A DNA stretch of 61,394 bases from Peptostreptococcaceae bacterium oral taxon 113 str. W5053 (GTDB lineage: Bacteria > Bacillota > Clostridia > Tissierellales > Peptoniphilaceae). The translations under genes and the position numbers were made by a program. The notes beneath the pieces were generated by a model, which did not search any database, was not told the DNA's origin, and saw only the letters and a list, made by a program, of their open reading frames with translations. This document shows, in pieces, positions 24,298 through 32,227 of the stretch. The stretch spans positions 1 to 61,394 of the forward strand of contig KI259760.1 in NCBI GenBank assembly GCA_000467935.1, in the 5' to 3' direction. The number at the start of each line of letters is the position of its first letter. Positions within the stretch are counted from its first letter, which is position 1.

Positions 24298-27200
24298 TTA
24301 CTTTTCCTTTCCATAACGGAAAAAATTCACTCCGCTTTGGAATATATTCTGTTCTTTATTCCCCGGGATATTCTGATACAATCCTTTTTCATAACGTTCC
24401 GTATGTCCCATCTTCCCAAAGATATGTCCACAGGGAGACAATAAACCCTCCACAGCATAATAAGAACCATTGGGATTATATGGACGTTCCATAGTTCCTT
24501 CCCCTTGAGGATTTACATAAACCGTTGCCACACGACCTGTTTTAAACCATTCCTTGGCTTCCTCTTCTCCTACCACAATTCTACCTTCTCCATGGGAAAC
24601 CGCAATTTCATACTCTTCGCCTACAGATAATTCCTGTAGCCAAGGCGATTTGTTACTGATCAGTTTTGTGGTAACAATTTGAGAAATATGGCGACCGATT
24701 TGATTCCTGAATAAAGTTGCACTGTTTTCCCGAACTGCGCCGATTTTTCCCTCCGGCAACAAACCGGATTTAATTAAAGCTTGAAAACCGTTACAGATTC
24801 CAAGAATCAATCCTTCTCTGGATAACAAATCTTCAATGGCTTTTTTCACCCTTTCATTGGCTAATACATTCGCAATAAATTTACCGCTTCCGTCCGGTTC
24901 GTCTCCGGCAGAAAAACCGCCTACAAAAGCGATAATCTGTACATTTTGAATCGCTTCCGCCAATCTCTCTACGGAGTCTTTCACATCTTCAACCGTTCTG
25001 TTTCGGAAAACCAAAACCTCCACCTTTGCTCCGGCTTGTTCAAAAGATTTCATGGTATCATATTCACAATTGGTTCCCGGAAATACGGGAATAAGTACCT
25101 TCGGTTCTTCCACACGATAAGAAGCATATCTTTTCTCCCCTTTGTGCAAAGGAGCATCCCATGTGAAATCCACCGTTTGCGTTTTTGTTGGAAATACAGC
25201 TTCATAGCGTTCTGTTGCTGCATTTAATACTTGATCAAAATTAAACTCTTGACCATTAATTTTCCACGTTTCTGATTTGGTCTCTCCTAAAAGTATCCAG
25301 TTTTCATCTTCTACTTCTTCCACCGTTTCCACCAAGAAACTTCCGGGCATAATATTCCACAAGTCTTCCTTGGTTTCAATTTCAAAACCCATTTTATTTC
25401 CGAAAGACGCCTTCCATAACGCTTCCATTAAACCGCCATGCTTAATGGTAGAAGCGGAAGGGACGTTTTTCTTAAGCTGTTCTTTACGTAAACTTTCAAA
25501 ATTAGTCTTTATCATGGAATAATCCGGTACATAGCCCGTTTTCGGTGAATGTTTTAACAGATAGAGATAGCGTCCCTGTTCTTTTAATGCCGCAGAACAA
25601 ATTTCACTTACTTTTGCCGTCGTCACTGCAAAAGTAATCAATGTGGGAGGTACGTGAATATCTTCAAAGCTTCCGCTCATACTGTCTTTTCCGCCAATTG
25701 CGGGAGTCTCAAAAGCTTGTTGTGCGGAAATCAATCCCAATAAAGCCTGGGTTGTCTTGCCCCACTTTTCGTTTTCTTTTCCCAAACGTTCAAAATACTC
25801 TTGACAGCTTAATCTCGCCTTTTTATAATCCGCCCCCAAAGCGGTCAATCTGGCTAAAGCATCTATCACGCTGTAAGACCCGTTTAAATAAGGAGAAAAA
25901 GTTGCAATATTCGGATTAAATCCATAAGTAATCACACTTGCCGTTTCCGTATGACCTAAAACCGGCAGTTTTTGAACCCCTCCTTCTTCTCTGGTGTTTT
26001 GATATTTTCCACCATAAGGCATTAAAACAGTAGACTTCCCAATGGAAGAGTCAAACATCTCCACCATACCTTTTTGCAAAGCCACATTTTCTTCTTTCAT
26101 CAAATGTTCAATACTCTCTTGAGTTAAACTCAATTGTCTCTTTCCAAAAGGATTTTCACCATGGAATTTGCTGTCTACAGCTACATTCTGATGCTGTATG
26201 ACGCCATTTGTATTTAAAAAAGCTCTCTTTAAATCTACATAAACTTTCCCTTGAAATTCCATGACTAAACGAGGGTCTTCCGTTACCTCAGCAACAATAG
26301 TCGCCTCCAAATTTTCCTGATGTGCCAAATCTATAAAGATGTCCAAATCTTCTTTCGCCACAACACAAGCCATTCTCTCTTGGGACTCGGAAATAGCTAA
26401 TTCCGTAGCATTTAATCCGGTATATTTTACCGGAACTTTATCCAAATACACATGAATACCATCAGCTAATTCTCCAATAGCTACGCTAACTCCACCGGCT
26501 CCAAAATCATTTGCTTTCTTAATTAATTGAGTGGCTTTCGGATTTCTGAATAAACGCTGAATCTTTCTTTCAATGGGTGCATTTCCTTTTTGAACTTCAC
26601 TGGCCGATTTAGTCAAAGAAGTTTTGGTATGACCTTTTGAGGAACCGGTGGCTCCTCCAATTCCGTCACGTCCCGTTCGACCTCCTAAAAGAATAATCCC
26701 GTCTCCCGGTATCGGAGACATCCGAATAACATTCTCTTTCGGTACCGCTCCCACAACGGCTCCCACTTCCATGCGTTTTGCCACATAACCCGGATGATAA
26801 ATTTCTTCTACATAAGTAGATGTCAAGCCGATTTGATTCCCGTAAGAAGAGTAACCTTGTGCCGCCCCTTTTGAAATAATTCGTTGGGGTAATTTGTGGG
26901 CCAATGTTTCATCTAAAGGTCTGGTAATATCTCCCGCACCGGTAATACGCATTGCCTGATAAACATAGCTTCGCCCTGATAGAGGGTCTCGAATGGCTCC
27001 GCCTACACAGGTGCTTGCACCGCCGAAAGGTTCAATTTCCGTCGGATGATTGTGGGTCTCGTTTTTGAACATCAATAGCCAACGTTCGTCTTTTCCGTTG
27101 ATATCCACATCCACCTCTATGGAGCAAGCATTGATTTCATCACTGACTTCCAAGTCATCCAATTTCCCGTTTTTACGCATTGCCCGTCCAACAATGGTTG

Positions 27201-28008
27201 CCATATCCATAAGGCTTTCTTTTCTATCTTCTCTACCGGTTTCTTTCCTTAAACTTAAATATTCTTCATAAGATGTTTGAATCGCCTCTTGTAATTCTCC
27301 ATCTAAAATTTCTATTTCATCCAAAGCGGTTTCAAAAGTCGTGTGACGACAATGATCAGACCAATATGTATCTAAAACTTTAATTTCCGTATCCCACGGA
27401 TCTCGTCCTTCTTCTTGAAAATATTTTTGTATCCATGCCAAATCTTCTATTGACATAGCCAACGCTTTATCCTTTAAAAATACCTCCAACTCAACTTCAC
27501 TCATATTGCAAAATCCTTTAATTAGAGGAACATCTTCTATCTCCACTTCTTCGTCATAAACCAGAGTATCCAAATTTTTTTCTCTGCTTTCCACAGGATT
27601 AATCATATAATTTTTAATTTTTTGTAAGGAGCTCTCCGATAATTCTGAATTGAATACATATAACTTTCCACTGCGAATCTTTACATCAGACTTTCCATTC
27701 AATAACATCAAACACTGTTCTGCGCTGTCTGAACGTTGATCATATTGACCCGGTAAAAATTCAGTGGCAAACCAAACCTTATCGACTAAATCTACCGCAT
27801 CAAATACAAAATCTGTTTGCTTTTCCGAAAGAACATTCTCTTTCAAAATTTGTACATCCTTTTCATCCCCATAAAAAACATCATACACACTAAAAATTTT
27901 CAATTCCGACAAATCGATAATCTTTAAATTTTCTTTTAAATCCTGAAACAAGTGGATTTCTTCCATATCATATGGAAATTTCTTCTGTACAAAAATTCTG
28001 TAATTCAT
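24298..28008 (-). CDS. purL: Phosphoribosylformylglycinamidine synthase, single chain
   Basis: A 1236-residue large-form FGAM synthase that performs the fourth step of purine synthesis. It combines an N-terminal PurS-like part, two ATP-grasp-like synthetase halves (MFKNETHNHPTEIEPFGGA, GAGGVSVAIGELADG, PAIGGKDSMSGSFED) and a C-terminal glutaminase. The glutaminase has PGTNCEYDT, FVGGFSAGDEPDGSGKF, GICNGFQALIKSGLLP with the nucleophile Cys, and HGEGRIVV. Many Bacillota instead use separate PurS, PurQ and PurL. No other pur genes are near. It has GGAGG before the ATG and lies divergent from tRNA-Pro. Confidence 0.97.
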   Translation of the reverse strand: MNYRIFVQKKFPYDMEEIHLFQDLKENLKIIDLSELKIFSVYDVFYGDEKDVQILKENVLSEKQTDFVFDAVDLVDKVWFATEFLPGQYDQRSDSAEQCLMLLNGKSDVKIRSGKLYVFNSELSESSLQKIKNYMINPVESREKNLDTLVYDEEVEIEDVPLIKGFCNMSEVELEVFLKDKALAMSIEDLAWIQKYFQEEGRDPWDTEIKVLDTYWSDHCRHTTFETALDEIEILDGELQEAIQTSYEEYLSLRKETGREDRKESLMDMATIVGRAMRKNGKLDDLEVSDEINACSIEVDVDINGKDERWLLMFKNETHNHPTEIEPFGGASTCVGGAIRDPLSGRSYVYQAMRITGAGDITRPLDETLAHKLPQRIISKGAAQGYSSYGNQIGLTSTYVEEIYHPGYVAKRMEVGAVVGAVPKENVIRMSPIPGDGIILLGGRTGRDGIGGATGSSKGHTKTSLTKSASEVQKGNAPIERKIQRLFRNPKATQLIKKANDFGAGGVSVAIGELADGIHVYLDKVPVKYTGLNATELAISESQERMACVVAKEDLDIFIDLAHQENLEATIVAEVTEDPRLVMEFQGKVYVDLKRAFLNTNGVIQHQNVAVDSKFHGENPFGKRQLSLTQESIEHLMKEENVALQKGMVEMFDSSIGKSTVLMPYGGKYQNTREEGGVQKLPVLGHTETASVITYGFNPNIATFSPYLNGSYSVIDALARLTALGADYKKARLSCQEYFERLGKENEKWGKTTQALLGLISAQQAFETPAIGGKDSMSGSFEDIHVPPTLITFAVTTAKVSEICSAALKEQGRYLYLLKHSPKTGYVPDYSMIKTNFESLRKEQLKKNVPSASTIKHGGLMEALWKASFGNKMGFEIETKEDLWNIMPGSFLVETVEEVEDENWILLGETKSETWKINGQEFNFDQVLNAATERYEAVFPTKTQTVDFTWDAPLHKGEKRYASYRVEEPKVLIPVFPGTNCEYDTMKSFEQAGAKVEVLVFRNRTVEDVKDSVERLAEAIQNVQIIAFVGGFSAGDEPDGSGKFIANVLANERVKKAIEDLLSREGLILGICNGFQALIKSGLLPEGKIGAVRENSATLFRNQIGRHISQIVTTKLISNKSPWLQELSVGEEYEIAVSHGEGRIVVGEEEAKEWFKTGRVATVYVNPQGEGTMERPYNPNGSYYAVEGLLSPCGHIFGKMGHTERYEKGLYQNIPGNKEQNIFQSGVNFFRYGKEK

Positions 28009-28029
28009 ATGTCCTCCTTAAAATAATAG

Positions 28030-28058
28030 TTGCTATTTTTTTTATAATGCAGTATACT
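28030..28058 (+). promoter_or_regulatory. Promoter of tRNA-Pro
   Basis: TTGCTA and TATACT are separated by 17 bases and end 12 bases before the mature tRNA start. Confidence 0.7.
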
Positions 28059-28070
28059 ATTTAAGTACGT

Positions 28071-28147
28071 CGGGATGTAGCGCAGCTCGGTAGCGCGTTC
28101 CGTTCGGGACGGAGAGGTCGCAGGTTCAAATCCTGTCATCCCGACCA
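28071..28147 (+). tRNA. tRNA-Pro (anticodon CGG)
   Basis: A complete 77-base tRNA including encoded CCA. Acceptor CGGGATG pairs with CATCCCG. The D arm is GCGC...GCGC. The anticodon loop TTCGGGA gives CGG at 28105-28107. The T arm is GCAGG-TTCAAAT-CCTGT. It is alone on the plus strand with its own promoter and terminator. Confidence 0.95.
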
Positions 28148-28178
28148 AAGAGTATTTTTCGAAATACTCTTTTTTTTA
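28148..28178 (+). terminator. Terminator after tRNA-Pro
   Basis: AAGAGTATTT-TTCG-AAATACTCTT followed by eight T residues. Confidence 0.88.
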
Positions 28179-28760
28179 TACCGGAAAAGATGTATATCGC
28201 CATAAAAATTCTTTTGCTTCCTCTGCATAATCAATGCCGATTCTTTTTGAAGCATAAATTTTCTTGATAGGTCTTCCCTCTTCAAAATATAGATTTCCTT
28301 CTATCAACATACATCCGTTTTGTTCTTTGTTCAACCCGTAAGCCTTTGTAAATTTACCGGGTCCGTCACTGATCCTTCTCCTTTGTTTTTCCGTTAACCG
28401 ATCATCGTTCAGACCAAAGCGATTTTGCGAAGCTATTTTTATCCCTTGAATCATTTCCACTCCTCGAATTAAAACCGCTTGCGGGTCATCTTTTTCTCCT
28501 GTCACCACATTAAAAAGAAAATGCATCCCGTAAGTCATATAGACATAGGCATGTCCCCCTTCTAAAAACATGGGGGCATTTCCTTTGGTTTTCTTTCCTC
28601 TATAAGCTTTGCTTGCTTTATCCTCCACACCGAGATAGGCCTCCGTTTCCGTGATATAAGCCTTCATAATTTCACCATGATTTCTGAAGACTAAAATTTT
28701 TCCTAATAATTCTTGGGCTACAATGCGAGCATCTCTTATAAAAAACTCTTTCTTCAGCAT
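28176..28760 (-). CDS. 3-methyladenine DNA glycosylase (AAG/MPG family)
   Basis: A 194-residue alkyladenine glycosylase that removes alkylated purines in base excision repair. Visible motifs are AQELLGKILV, ITETEAYLGVEDKASKAYRG with the catalytic Glu, GGHAYVYMTYGMHFLFNVV and SDGPGKFTKAYGL. The start is the ATG seven bases after GGAGG; an upstream in-frame ATG would place this site inside the gene. A TATAAT box lies about 25 bases before the start. Single gene. Confidence 0.93.
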   Translation of the reverse strand: MLKKEFFIRDARIVAQELLGKILVFRNHGEIMKAYITETEAYLGVEDKASKAYRGKKTKGNAPMFLEGGHAYVYMTYGMHFLFNVVTGEKDDPQAVLIRGVEMIQGIKIASQNRFGLNDDRLTEKQRRRISDGPGKFTKAYGLNKEQNGCMLIEGNLYFEEGRPIKKIYASKRIGIDYAEEAKEFLWRYTSFPV

Positions 28761-28851
28761 AATCCAACCTCCATCAGTCATTATAGCATATTCATCCTTT
28801 TAAAAGACATTAAAAATCCATATTTTTAAACGAATACCCATTCTCTATAAT

Positions 28852-28889
28852 CAAAAAAAATAAACGCCTATGCGAATATAAGCGTTTAT
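28852..28889 (-). terminator. Terminator after metQ
   Basis: A perfect ATAAACGC...GCGTTTAT stem followed by eight T residues on the minus strand. Confidence 0.88.
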
Positions 28890-28906
28890 CACGTCTAACT
28901 GTAATC

Positions 28907-29719
28907 CTATTTTCCAAAGGCCGGAATGACTGCCCCTTCATATTTTTCTAAAATAAATTTTTTCACTTTTTCACTTTGTAATGCTTGAAGTAATTTTTGG
29001 AACTTTTCTTGGTCTTTTTCCCCTTTGCGTACCGCAACAATATTAACATAGGGGGAATCGGATTCTTCAAGGGCAATGGCATCCGTTAAAGGATTTAAGC
29101 CATGTTCCATTGCAAAATTTCCGTTAATCGCTGCAACGGCCGAATCTTGATAAGTGCTTGGAATTGCTGCAGCATCTAAACGCTTAAATACCAAATTCTT
29201 CGGATTTTCTACAATGTCTTTTTCCGTGGCATCAACGCCTGCACCTTCGCGAAGTTTAATGATTCCTTTACTTTGCAATAAAAGTAACGGTCTTCCGCTA
29301 TTGGTGGTGTCATTGGGGATCATGACTTCATCACCATCTTTTAATTCGTCTAAACTTTTATATTTTTTGGAATAAATCCCCATAGGTTCGATATGAACAC
29401 CGCCTAAAATTTCCAATCCGCCTTGATCGTTCTTTTCAAAATCTTCAAAATAAGGAACATGTTGGAAAAAATTCGCATCAATTTCTTTTTCCACCAATGC
29501 TTTATTAATCAACGGATAATCCGTATACGTAACAATTTCAAGTTCAATTCCTTCCTTTTTCAAATCTTCTTCCACAACTTTTAAAATGTCTACATGAGGT
29601 ACAGGAGTGGCGCCAATGCGAATTTTATTATTTTCACTCTTTCCTCCTTTTTCTCCTCCACAAGCCGTTAAACCTAAAAACAATACCGCTGCCAATAAAA
29701 TACTCAATACTTTTTTCAT
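28907..29719 (-). CDS. metQ: Methionine-binding lipoprotein MetQ
   Basis: A 270-residue NlpA/MetQ family binding protein. The signal peptide ends at the lipobox LGLTACGGE. The mature protein has KIRIGATPVPHVDILKVV, NANFFQHVPYFEDF and MIPNDTTNSGRPLLLLQ, typical of MetQ. An in-frame extension of 35 codons upstream lies over metI and is not real, because GGAGG precedes the ATG at 29719. Third gene of metN-metI-metQ; a terminator follows. Confidence 0.95.
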   Translation of the reverse strand: MKKVLSILLAAVLFLGLTACGGEKGGKSENNKIRIGATPVPHVDILKVVEEDLKKEGIELEIVTYTDYPLINKALVEKEIDANFFQHVPYFEDFEKNDQGGLEILGGVHIEPMGIYSKKYKSLDELKDGDEVMIPNDTTNSGRPLLLLQSKGIIKLREGAGVDATEKDIVENPKNLVFKRLDAAAIPSTYQDSAVAAINGNFAMEHGLNPLTDAIALEESDSPYVNIVAVRKGEKDQEKFQKLLQALQSEKVKKFILEKYEGAVIPAFGK

Positions 29720-29738
29720 CTTTTTCCTCCTTAATATA

Positions 29739-30383
29739 TTATTTTGCTCGTTTATCCAAGGCTCTTCGCAATGTATTGCCGGATAATTGAACAATTTGAA
29801 CCAATAATACGATAATAATAACACTCAAATACAATGCCATCTTCTCCTTTCTGTAATAGCCGAACTGAAGAGCCAAATCTCCCAACCCGCCGCCGCCGAT
29901 AACACCGGCGATAGCACTATATCCGATTAAGTTGATCATTACAATAGTCACTCCATTAATAATGGACGGCAATGCTTCCGGAACCATCACATGTCTGACC
30001 ATTTCATAATCCGTAACGCCCATAGAACGTGCCGCTTCTATAATTCCTTTATCCACTTCATTTAAACTTTGCTCCATAATTCTTGCGACAAAAGGAGCTG
30101 CAGAGATGAACATAGGCACAATAGCCGCCGCTGTTCCTGTACTCCTGCCCACAAGAAAACGGGATAAAGGAAATAAAAGTACAATGAGAATCAAAATGGG
30201 AATGGAACGAAGCACATTGATGATCACATCCAGCACATGATACAATTTCAAATTTTCTTTAATTCCGTCCTTTTGACTCATGACCAATAAAATCCCTAAA
30301 GGAAGACCTAAAACAATAGCAAAGAAGCTGGAAGCAAAAGACATATATACCGTTTCCCATGTAGCTATTAAATATTCCATCAC
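29739..30383 (-). CDS. metI: Methionine ABC transporter permease MetI
   Basis: A 214-residue permease with about five hydrophobic segments and the EAA loop EAARSMGVTDYEMVRHVMVP. It matches the MetI family in length and in the IGGGGLGDLALQFGYYR motif. Its start overlaps metN by 4 bases. Confidence 0.95.
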   Translation of the reverse strand: MMEYLIATWETVYMSFASSFFAIVLGLPLGILLVMSQKDGIKENLKLYHVLDVIINVLRSIPILILIVLLFPLSRFLVGRSTGTAAAIVPMFISAAPFVARIMEQSLNEVDKGIIEAARSMGVTDYEMVRHVMVPEALPSIINGVTIVMINLIGYSAIAGVIGGGGLGDLALQFGYYRKEKMALYLSVIIIVLLVQIVQLSGNTLRRALDKRAK

Positions 30384-31378
30384 ATCGCCTCCACATATAC
30401 ACCTTGCTCGCCCAGATAGGCAATCGCCTTATCCTTTTCTTCCTCCGCTCCTAAAAACTCAATGATAAGATATCCCACTTGACCGCTACGAAGAGCGTTC
30501 ATATTTCCGGCTAAAATATTGATATCCACATCAAACAGTCTGGATAAATGAGAGATTACCGGTGTGCTTACATTGACATTATCAAAACTTAAACGATATA
30601 ACTTTCCTTCATAGGCATCAACTGAAATATCTTCCACTTCATCCCTCAATTTCTGTATAAACTTAAATGTTCTTTTTTCTTTAGGATGCAAAAACAATTC
30701 TTCAACCGTGCCCTCTTCAATAATCTCTCCGCCCTCCATCACGCCGATTCGATCACAAATTTCTTTGGCTACTTCCATTTGATGTGTAATCATTACAATG
30801 GATACGCCAAATTTTTTTACCGAATCTTTTAACAAAGTTAAAATCGATTGCGTCGTTTCCGGATCCAAAGCTGACGTTCCTTCGTCACTCAAAATCAATT
30901 TCGGATTTGTCGCCAAAGCGCGGGCAATCGCAACACGTTGCTTTTGTCCTCCGGAAAGTTCCGACGGGTATGCTTCTCTCTTTTCTTCTAAATCAATATA
31001 CTGCAATAATTCATCCGCTCTTTTTTTGATTTCAGTAGAATTCATGCGCAATCTGCGGAGAGGAAATGCGATATTTTCAAATACATTTTTTTGTTCAAAA
31101 AGATTAAAATGTTGAAAAATCATGCCGATATCCTTGCGCCTTTTCCGAAGTTCTCTATCGGGCAAAGAGGCCAAATTCTCTCCGTTAAAATAAATCGTTC
31201 CCTCTTCGGGACGCTCCAAAAGATTTAAACAACGTACCACCGTAGATTTTCCTGCTCCACTTAAGCCGATAAGCCCATAAATCTCTCCATCAGCCACCTC
31301 GAAAGAAACATCTCGTACAGCCTTCACTTCCCCCTTATCCGTTTGAAAAGTTTTCGAGATATGCTCTACTTTTAACAC
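30380..31378 (-). CDS. metN: Methionine ABC transporter ATPase MetN
   Basis: A 332-residue ATPase with GLSGAGKST, LSGGQKQRVAIARAL and LILSDEGTSALDPETT, plus the C-terminal NIL domain (residues ~255-332) that binds methionine and inhibits transport when the cell is replete. It is the first gene of the operon behind a Met-type T-box. Confidence 0.96.
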   Translation of the reverse strand: MLKVEHISKTFQTDKGEVKAVRDVSFEVADGEIYGLIGLSGAGKSTVVRCLNLLERPEEGTIYFNGENLASLPDRELRKRRKDIGMIFQHFNLFEQKNVFENIAFPLRRLRMNSTEIKKRADELLQYIDLEEKREAYPSELSGGQKQRVAIARALATNPKLILSDEGTSALDPETTQSILTLLKDSVKKFGVSIVMITHQMEVAKEICDRIGVMEGGEIIEEGTVEELFLHPKEKRTFKFIQKLRDEVEDISVDAYEGKLYRLSFDNVNVSTPVISHLSRLFDVDINILAGNMNALRSGQVGYLIIEFLGAEEEKDKAIAYLGEQGVYVEAM

Positions 31379-31395
31379 CCTTCTTCCCTCCTCCT

Positions 31396-31668
31396 ATCCA
31401 TAAAAAAAGCTTCCGTTCCATAGTTTAACTATGGGACGAAAGCTGCTGCTCACGTGTTACCACCCAATTTTATTTTTGCCTCACGACAAAAAACTCACAA
31501 GGTACCATCATACCTCTGCGCTATAACGTGCGCACACGTTGCAGCCTAAATGAACACATCTCGGTGCAAAACTCCGAGGCCATCTTCAACAAACCCATTC
31601 TCGCTTCTCTCACCAAACGAAGCTTCTCTGTAGAGTCCGTAATTTGTTTACTCTCCTCTTCTACGCTT
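31396..31668 (-). promoter_or_regulatory. T-box leader, specifier ATG (Met)
   Basis: A T-box leader before metNIQ. The 5' side has GAGG-AG-AGTA and an AACAAA helix. The 3' side reads TTTGTT-GAA-G-ATG-G-CCTC, so the specifier ATG is at 31581-31583 and the base helix is GAGG/CCTC. The T-box TGGTAACACG at 31453-31462 has variable base T, matching an A discriminator as in tRNA-Met. A stem AGCTTTCGTCCCATAG... / ...GAAGCT with seven T residues forms the terminator at 31403-31443. The assignment agrees with the transporter type. Confidence 0.92.
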
Positions 31669-31674
31669 GAATGC

Positions 31675-31702
31675 ATTATAGCATATGTTTTTCTTTTTGC
31701 AA
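31675..31702 (-). promoter_or_regulatory. Promoter of the Met T-box operon
   Basis: TATAAT with TTGCAA 16 bases upstream, directly before the T-box leader. Confidence 0.6.
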
Positions 31703-31726
31703 AGCATTTTGGAAAATATTTTTAAA

Positions 31727-31768
31727 AATAATATAAAAATGCATCTTAATAATATAAAAATGCATCTT
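31727..31768. repeat. Two tandem 21-bp repeats
   Basis: AATAATATAAAAATGCATCT plus one T occurs twice in direct succession without mismatch, between the tRNA-Ser terminator and the metN promoter. No function is apparent. Confidence 0.85.
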
Positions 31769-31769
31769 A

Positions 31770-31800
31770 ACAAAAAGAATGGGAATTTTTCCATTCTTTT
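31770..31800 (-). terminator. Terminator after tRNA-Ser
   Basis: AGAATGG...CCATTCT stem with T residues on the minus strand, directly after the CCA end. Confidence 0.75.
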
Positions 31801-31801
31801 T

Positions 31802-31892
31802 TGGCGGAGCGGGTGGGATTCGAACCCACGTGGCGAATAAACGCCAAACTGATTTCGAGTCAGCCCCGTTATGACCTCTTCGATACCGCTCC
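31802..31892 (-). tRNA. tRNA-Ser (anticodon CGA)
   Basis: A class II tRNA of 91 bases with encoded CCA. Acceptor GGAGCGG pairs with CCGCTCC. The anticodon stem is GCTGA/TCAGT with loop CTCGAAA, giving anticodon CGA. A long variable arm (TTTGGCGTTTATTCGCCA region) and T loop GTTCGAAT are present. It has its own promoter and terminator. Confidence 0.95.
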
Positions 31893-31904
31893 AAGATCAG
31901 TATC

Positions 31905-31933
31905 ATTATATCGAAGCGATCAACCTTTGGCAA
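31905..31933 (-). promoter_or_regulatory. Promoter of tRNA-Ser
   Basis: TTGCCA and TATAAT separated by 17 bases, 12 bases before the tRNA start. Confidence 0.8.
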
Positions 31934-31970
31934 GTTTGTTTTTCCTATTTTCATAAAATTTTCTCTTAGT

Positions 31971-32013
31971 TGTCAAGACATATGTTACACTCTGAGAAAT
32001 ATTCTGATACAAC
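31971..32013 (-). repeat. IS-end-like repeat, copy 3
   Basis: Nearly the same sequence as copy 1 at 5798 (TGTATCAGA-TATTT-TC and GTGTAACATATGTCTTGACAA), in the same orientation. It lies just after a short coding remnant and far from the other two copies, which supports a mobile origin. Confidence 0.6.
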
Positions 32014-32019
32014 TTCATT

Positions 32020-32172
32020 CTACGCCTTTTTTCCGTCACAGGAAATATAATCCGGTTTTACGGTATCATTTTGGTCCATGGCAATACCATTATTTTTGAT
32101 GATCCCGGAAATATTATTTTTTCTATAATGATTTCCCTTCGGAGATTCTTTGTTCTTTTGTTCTTTTTGTAG
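32020..32172 (-). pseudogene. C-terminal coding remnant next to IS-like end
   Basis: About 50 codons on the minus strand end in a stop 7 bases before repeat copy 3. The reading includes NNISGIIKNNGIAMDQND and VKPDYISCDGKKA, which look like real protein with normal composition. An upstream in-frame stop and no start codon mark it as a fragment. I cannot identify the parent; it could be the end of a lost mobile-element or transporter-associated gene. Confidence 0.35.
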
Positions 32173-32227
32173 ATCTTATCTATTATTGCATAACAGTTTT
32201 TTATTTTTATAAAATTAGATTGTTCTT

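Noticed and set aside
29720..29824. 35-codon extension of metQ
   Set aside because: It would precede the signal peptide and overlaps metI; the ATG at 29719 has GGAGG at good spacing.
31676..31954. Minus-strand frame of about 90 codons over the tRNA-Ser region
   Set aside because: It runs straight through tRNA-Ser and its terminator, so it cannot be a real gene.
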